Positions 24,126-26,687 of a DNA stretch of 26,687 bases are shown one piece after another. The notes under the pieces were generated by a model, which saw only the letters and a program-made list of their open reading frames with translations, was not told the origin of the DNA and did no database searches. The stretch lies in contig CAYJHJ010000024.1 in the NCBI GenBank assembly GCA_964370095.1, forward strand, positions 1 to 26,687, in the 5' to 3' direction. This DNA is from CAYJAZ01 sp964370095 (lineage in GTDB: Bacteria > Desulfobacterota > Desulfovibrionia > Desulfovibrionales > Desulfovibrionaceae). How positions within the stretch are numbered: position 1 is the first letter of the stretch; each line of letters opens with the position of its first letter. Both the position numbers and the translations under genes were made by a program.

Positions 24126-24136
24126 ATTTCCTTCCT

Positions 24137-24832
24137 TTAATTATGATATTCACGTGCATGATGTTCATCAAATAAATCTTTATTAATTGTTTCTTCAATA
24201 TATTCTTCCTGTGCTTTTTGCCTTGTTCTTAGTATCAATAAAGCTAAAAACAAGAAGAAAAAAACTAACACACAAGCAATAACTGCATGAGCCATTTCCG
24301 GTTCAAGCCCACCGCTTTCGTTTGCAAAAACATTTGGGTGGATTGAACGCCACAGCCTTGCCGAAAAAAACACCAAAGGCACATCAGCAAAGCCTATAAT
24401 GCCTACCACAGCAGAAACTAAAGGAGCACGCGGCGTTGGCATAGAGTGAATAATAAGATAGCCCACATAAATAAACCAAAGCACCAAAGTTGTGGTTAGT
24501 CTTGGGTCCCAAGTCCACCACACATTCCATGAGTTTTTGCCCCAAATCATTCCTGTCAAGATGGCCAAAGAGGCAAGCAAAAGTCCAATTTCTGCTGCTG
24601 AAGAAGCTATATAATCATACTTCTTCTTTCTTGTTTTCAAATAAGCTATACTGCACACGCAATTCACAAAAAAAGCAACAAAACACCACCACGCCACAGG
24701 CAAGTGATAGTAAAATATTTTTTGTGCCAAACCCATAGTTTGCTCTAAGGGTGCGTATACATATATTAAATATTGGCAAAAAGCAAAGCCGATTGCAAAT
24801 AATATAGCTGAGATTTTAGCAAGTGATAACAT
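24137..24832 (-). CDS. ccmC: Heme-handling protein CcmC
   Basis: An inner-membrane protein with about six helices that loads heme on CcmE during system I cytochrome c maturation. The periplasmic WWxWD motif is clear (NVWWTWDP, Trp105 to Asp109), flanked by the two axial histidines expected in this family: His43 (FYYHLPVAW) and His165 (WRSIHP). The 231-residue length is normal, with an unusual acidic, His-containing C-terminal tail (LFDEHHAREYHN). The ribosome site is weak (AAAGG nine bases upstream or TAGG close to the ATG). It lies 36 bases after ccmB and 11 before ccmD. Confidence 0.94.
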   Translation of the reverse strand: MLSLAKISAILFAIGFAFCQYLIYVYAPLEQTMGLAQKIFYYHLPVAWWCFVAFFVNCVCSIAYLKTRKKKYDYIASSAAEIGLLLASLAILTGMIWGKNSWNVWWTWDPRLTTTLVLWFIYVGYLIIHSMPTPRAPLVSAVVGIIGFADVPLVFFSARLWRSIHPNVFANESGGLEPEMAHAVIACVLVFFFLFLALLILRTRQKAQEEYIEETINKDLFDEHHAREYHN

Positions 24833-24868
24833 AACCTATACCTTTATAATTATTTTATTTCTTAAGAT

Positions 24869-25564
24869 TTATTCATCAGGCATATACAAAAATGGAAACA
24901 AAAATAAAGCAAGTGCTAAGAATATACCGTCAAAAGCAAGAACAAGCAAGAGCCAAGAGCGGGCAAGTTCAAAAATATTTTCAGTATTTGAAAAAAGCAA
25001 AGAAAGCATTTCAATACCTGCCAGAAGCAAAGGAGTAAGTAAGGGAAAAAGAATTATGCTTAGCAATGATTCCTTTCCGGTTTGCCCAACTGCCAATGCA
25101 CCAAGCAAAGCTCCGCAAGTTGCCATACCAATATCAGCAAGCAAAACAAAAGTCAAAAACTCTATAACATTTCCAAATAATTGTGCATTGCAAAAAATAA
25201 CCAAAGCAAAAAGGAAGATAATTTGCGTAAAAAGCATGAAGATTATGCCAAGCAAGCCCTTTGAAAGCCAAATCACATGTATTGAGCTTGGCATCAAATG
25301 AAGTGCTGTTTTTGCGTTATTATATTCTTCCAGTGCGTGTAAACTGTTGAAAATAAGCACCATAGCAAAACTTGAAGCAAGCCAAAATAAAGTTGCCAAA
25401 ACCCTCGCTTCAATAATTGCCCCAACCTCTTGCGATAGGCTGAAAACAAATATCAAAAGTAAGCCTAAGAGTAAAGCTTGGCCAATTCCTCCACCACGCA
25501 TAAAAAATAAAAGAAAATCTTTTTTTATAAGAGCTTTGAATGAAGTGAGGAAACTTTTAACCAT
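24869..25564 (-). CDS. ccmB: Heme exporter membrane protein CcmB
   Basis: The membrane subunit of the CcmAB ABC unit, which uses ATP to release holo-CcmE from CcmCD. It has about six hydrophobic helices and the family start (FKALIKKDFLLFFMRGG), then LFWLASSFAMVLIFNSLHALEEYNNAKTAL split across the second and third helices, and GALLGALAVGQTGKESLLSIILFPLLTPLLL near the end, both typical. The 231 aa length is normal. The start lies 8 bases inside the end of ccmA, which makes coupling very likely. Confidence 0.92.
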   Translation of the reverse strand: MVKSFLTSFKALIKKDFLLFFMRGGGIGQALLLGLLLIFVFSLSQEVGAIIEARVLATLFWLASSFAMVLIFNSLHALEEYNNAKTALHLMPSSIHVIWLSKGLLGIIFMLFTQIIFLFALVIFCNAQLFGNVIEFLTFVLLADIGMATCGALLGALAVGQTGKESLLSIILFPLLTPLLLAGIEMLSLLFSNTENIFELARSWLLLVLAFDGIFLALALFLFPFLYMPDE

Positions 25565-26198
25565 TGTTCACCTCATCTTGTTTCAGCTTTTGAGTTGATA
25601 GAGTTTTATCTTCTATAATATGCAGATAGTCAGCAAATTCTTTATCTTTTTCAATATCGTGGCTTATCCAAAAAGTACAAAAACCCTCTTGCTTTGCCCA
25701 TAGAATTTGTTCAACAAGAAATTTCCTTGCTTCTGTGTCTAAGCCGGTTGTTGGTTCATCAAATAGATAAAGTTTTGGTTTTTGTGCCAAAAGCCTTGCA
25801 ATACTAAGCTTTTGCACCATGCCTCTTGAAAAAATCTTTATATTTTCATAGGCAAATCTACCAATGCCGACTTTTTCTAAGATTTCCAAATACTCTTTGT
25901 CTGACAAAGATTTTCCTGAATGCATTTTATGCCAGAACTTCAAGTTTTCTAAAGCAGAAAGTTGAGGATAGAAAAAAGAAGAATGTGCCAGATAGCCCAC
26001 TTCAGAAATATTTAAATCAGTGGAGATTGTGCCCGCATCTTGTTCTAAAAGTCCGCAAAGTATTTTGAATAAAGTGCTTTTGCCCGATCCATTTTTGCCT
26101 TGAAGCAAGTGTATTGACTGTGGATAGAGTTCAAAATTCACATTTTTATAAAGGAGCCTTCCCCCAAAATTTTTTGCAATATTTACGGCTTTGAGCAT
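25557..26198 (-). CDS. ccmA: ABC transporter ATP-binding protein CcmA
   Basis: The ATPase of the CcmAB unit in cytochrome c maturation. Walker A GKNGSGKST is at 34-42, the signature FSRGMVQKLSIAR at 123-135 (LSGGQ is here FSRGM, usual for CcmA), Walker B LYLFDEPTTGLD at 143-154, and the switch His180 in WISHD. The 213-residue length is normal. The ribosome site is weak (AAAGAT), and the start lies only 7 bases after the thioesterase stop. Identity as CcmA rather than another ABC ATPase rests on the overlapping ccmB. Confidence 0.93.
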   Translation of the reverse strand: MLKAVNIAKNFGGRLLYKNVNFELYPQSIHLLQGKNGSGKSTLFKILCGLLEQDAGTISTDLNISEVGYLAHSSFFYPQLSALENLKFWHKMHSGKSLSDKEYLEILEKVGIGRFAYENIKIFSRGMVQKLSIARLLAQKPKLYLFDEPTTGLDTEARKFLVEQILWAKQEGFCTFWISHDIEKDKEFADYLHIIEDKTLSTQKLKQDEVNNG

Positions 26199-26205
26199 AT
26201 CTTTA

Positions 26206-26616
26206 CTACTTGCAATTAAGTGGTGCGGCTTTTTTTACATAGCCTGTTATTGTTACATTTGCTACCATAGCTTTTGTTGCATCATATACTTTAATATCAT
26301 AAATAACAAGCTTTCTTCCAAGTTGCAGGGGGGTTGCATAAGCTATTAAAGGCCCCACCTTACCGGCCGAAAGATATGAAATTGAAGATTGAGCATTCAC
26401 AATCACTTCATTATACGCATGTGAAGCAACAACAAAAGCCATATCAGCCAAAGAGAATATAGCTCCGCCATGCGTATTGCCAAGACTGTTTCTGTGCCTA
26501 TCGTCAAAAGGCATTGAAACAACAGCTGAATCGCCGTCAATGCTTACAATTTCCATTCCCAAAGCTTGAGAGAATGAATCATTTTCAAAAAGTCTTAATC
26601 TATTTTCTTCTGACAT
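26206..26616 (-). CDS. PaaI/YdiI-like hotdog-fold acyl-CoA thioesterase
   Basis: A 136-residue cytoplasmic single hotdog domain. The family motif NTHGGAIFSLADMAF (47-61) supplies the catalytic Asp58 and the HGG turn, and the central strand KVGPLIAYATPLQLGRKLVIYDI fits too. Such enzymes hydrolyse acyl-CoA esters; PaaI prefers phenylacetyl-type CoAs and others act on menaquinone intermediates, so the substrate is open. It sits at the head of the ccm genes, 7 bases from ccmA, with no evident role in cytochrome maturation. There is no good ribosome site near the ATG; AAGG overlapping the preceding stop is 14 bases away. Confidence 0.87.
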   Translation of the reverse strand: MSEENRLRLFENDSFSQALGMEIVSIDGDSAVVSMPFDDRHRNSLGNTHGGAIFSLADMAFVVASHAYNEVIVNAQSSISYLSAGKVGPLIAYATPLQLGRKLVIYDIKVYDATKAMVANVTITGYVKKAAPLNCK

Positions 26617-26632
26617 AATTATATTTTTTACC

Positions 26633-26687
26633 TTATTCCAAGAAATTCTGTTTGCCGCCTATATGTTTATAGGCTTTCGCTGTTGCC
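26633..26687 (-). CDS. C-terminal fragment of an unidentified gene
   Basis: The minus strand is open from the window edge to a TAA, giving 17 residues ending YKHIGGKQNFLE. It ends 16 bases before the thioesterase start, in keeping with the tight spacing of this block. I do not recognise it. A frame this short can be open by chance. A seven-base-pair hairpin (26657-26674, loop TGTT) lies inside it, so the stretch could instead be a leader with a structured RNA. Confidence 0.4.
   Translation of the reverse strand, partial: ATAKAYKHIGGKQNFLE

Noticed and set aside
26657..26674. Hairpin GCCTATA-TGTT-TATAGGC as a terminator
   Set aside because: Neither strand has a T-run after the stem, and it lies inside an apparent reading frame.

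Overview
The window reads as AT-rich (roughly one third G+C by eye, not counted), densely coding chromosomal DNA of a Gram-negative bacterium. Evidence for an outer membrane is a CMP-Kdo synthetase and a YbaY/META-type lipoprotein. Evidence for periplasmic c-type cytochromes is a CcmABCD set with an anchored TPR partner. Together with a RemA (DUF370)-gmk-pyrF-TPR-recJ string and a PhoH-PgpH pair, this suggests a low-GC member of the Desulfovibrionales (Desulfobacterota). That placement is inferred from gene content and was not tested by a search. A run of ten Ns near the left end shows the sequence is a scaffolded draft. I see no phage, transposon, CRISPR array, tRNA or rRNA, and no gene-free stretch longer than about 220 bases.

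Layout. The left edge holds the first codons of a leftward leuA-like gene, then the assembly gap. From 269 to 12752 all genes point right: truA, a GT4 glycosyltransferase, a threonine aldolase, kdsB, a TPR protein, phoH, pgpH, rimO, a four-part lipoprotein, recO and an alpha/beta hydrolase. This strand meets a leftward block with only 29 bases between the stop codons. Read in its own direction, the leftward block is: an unidentified partial gene, a PaaI-like thioesterase, ccmA, ccmB, ccmC, ccmD (43 aa), a CcmI-like TPR protein, mnmE, remA, gmk, pyrF, a TPR protein and recJ. Then acs follows under its own strong promoter and terminator, and last a two-gene unit of a Cys-cluster protein and an RNase II-family enzyme under another good promoter.

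Functionally most of this is core metabolism and translation: tRNA modification (truA, mnmE), ribosomal protein S12 modification (rimO), RNA turnover (RNase II), DNA repair (recO, recJ), nucleotide synthesis (gmk, pyrF) and envelope synthesis (kdsB, glycosyltransferase). Acs activates acetate, PgpH implies cyclic-di-AMP signalling, and the ccm block makes cytochromes c. Many junctions are tight (TAATG overlaps at 1018, 23359 and 23994; an 8-base ccmA/ccmB overlap; a 23-base phoH/pgpH overlap; TAG directly followed by ATG at 14861/14860), which suggests translational coupling.

The parts most worth a second look are the uncharacterised protein with a Cas4/AddB-type CX2CX5C cysteine pattern joined to an RNase II homologue, the Met-rich periplasmic linker in the cytochrome-maturation TPR protein, the four-part envelope lipoprotein, and the apparently leaderless truA. 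I did not find a clearly new multi-gene system.
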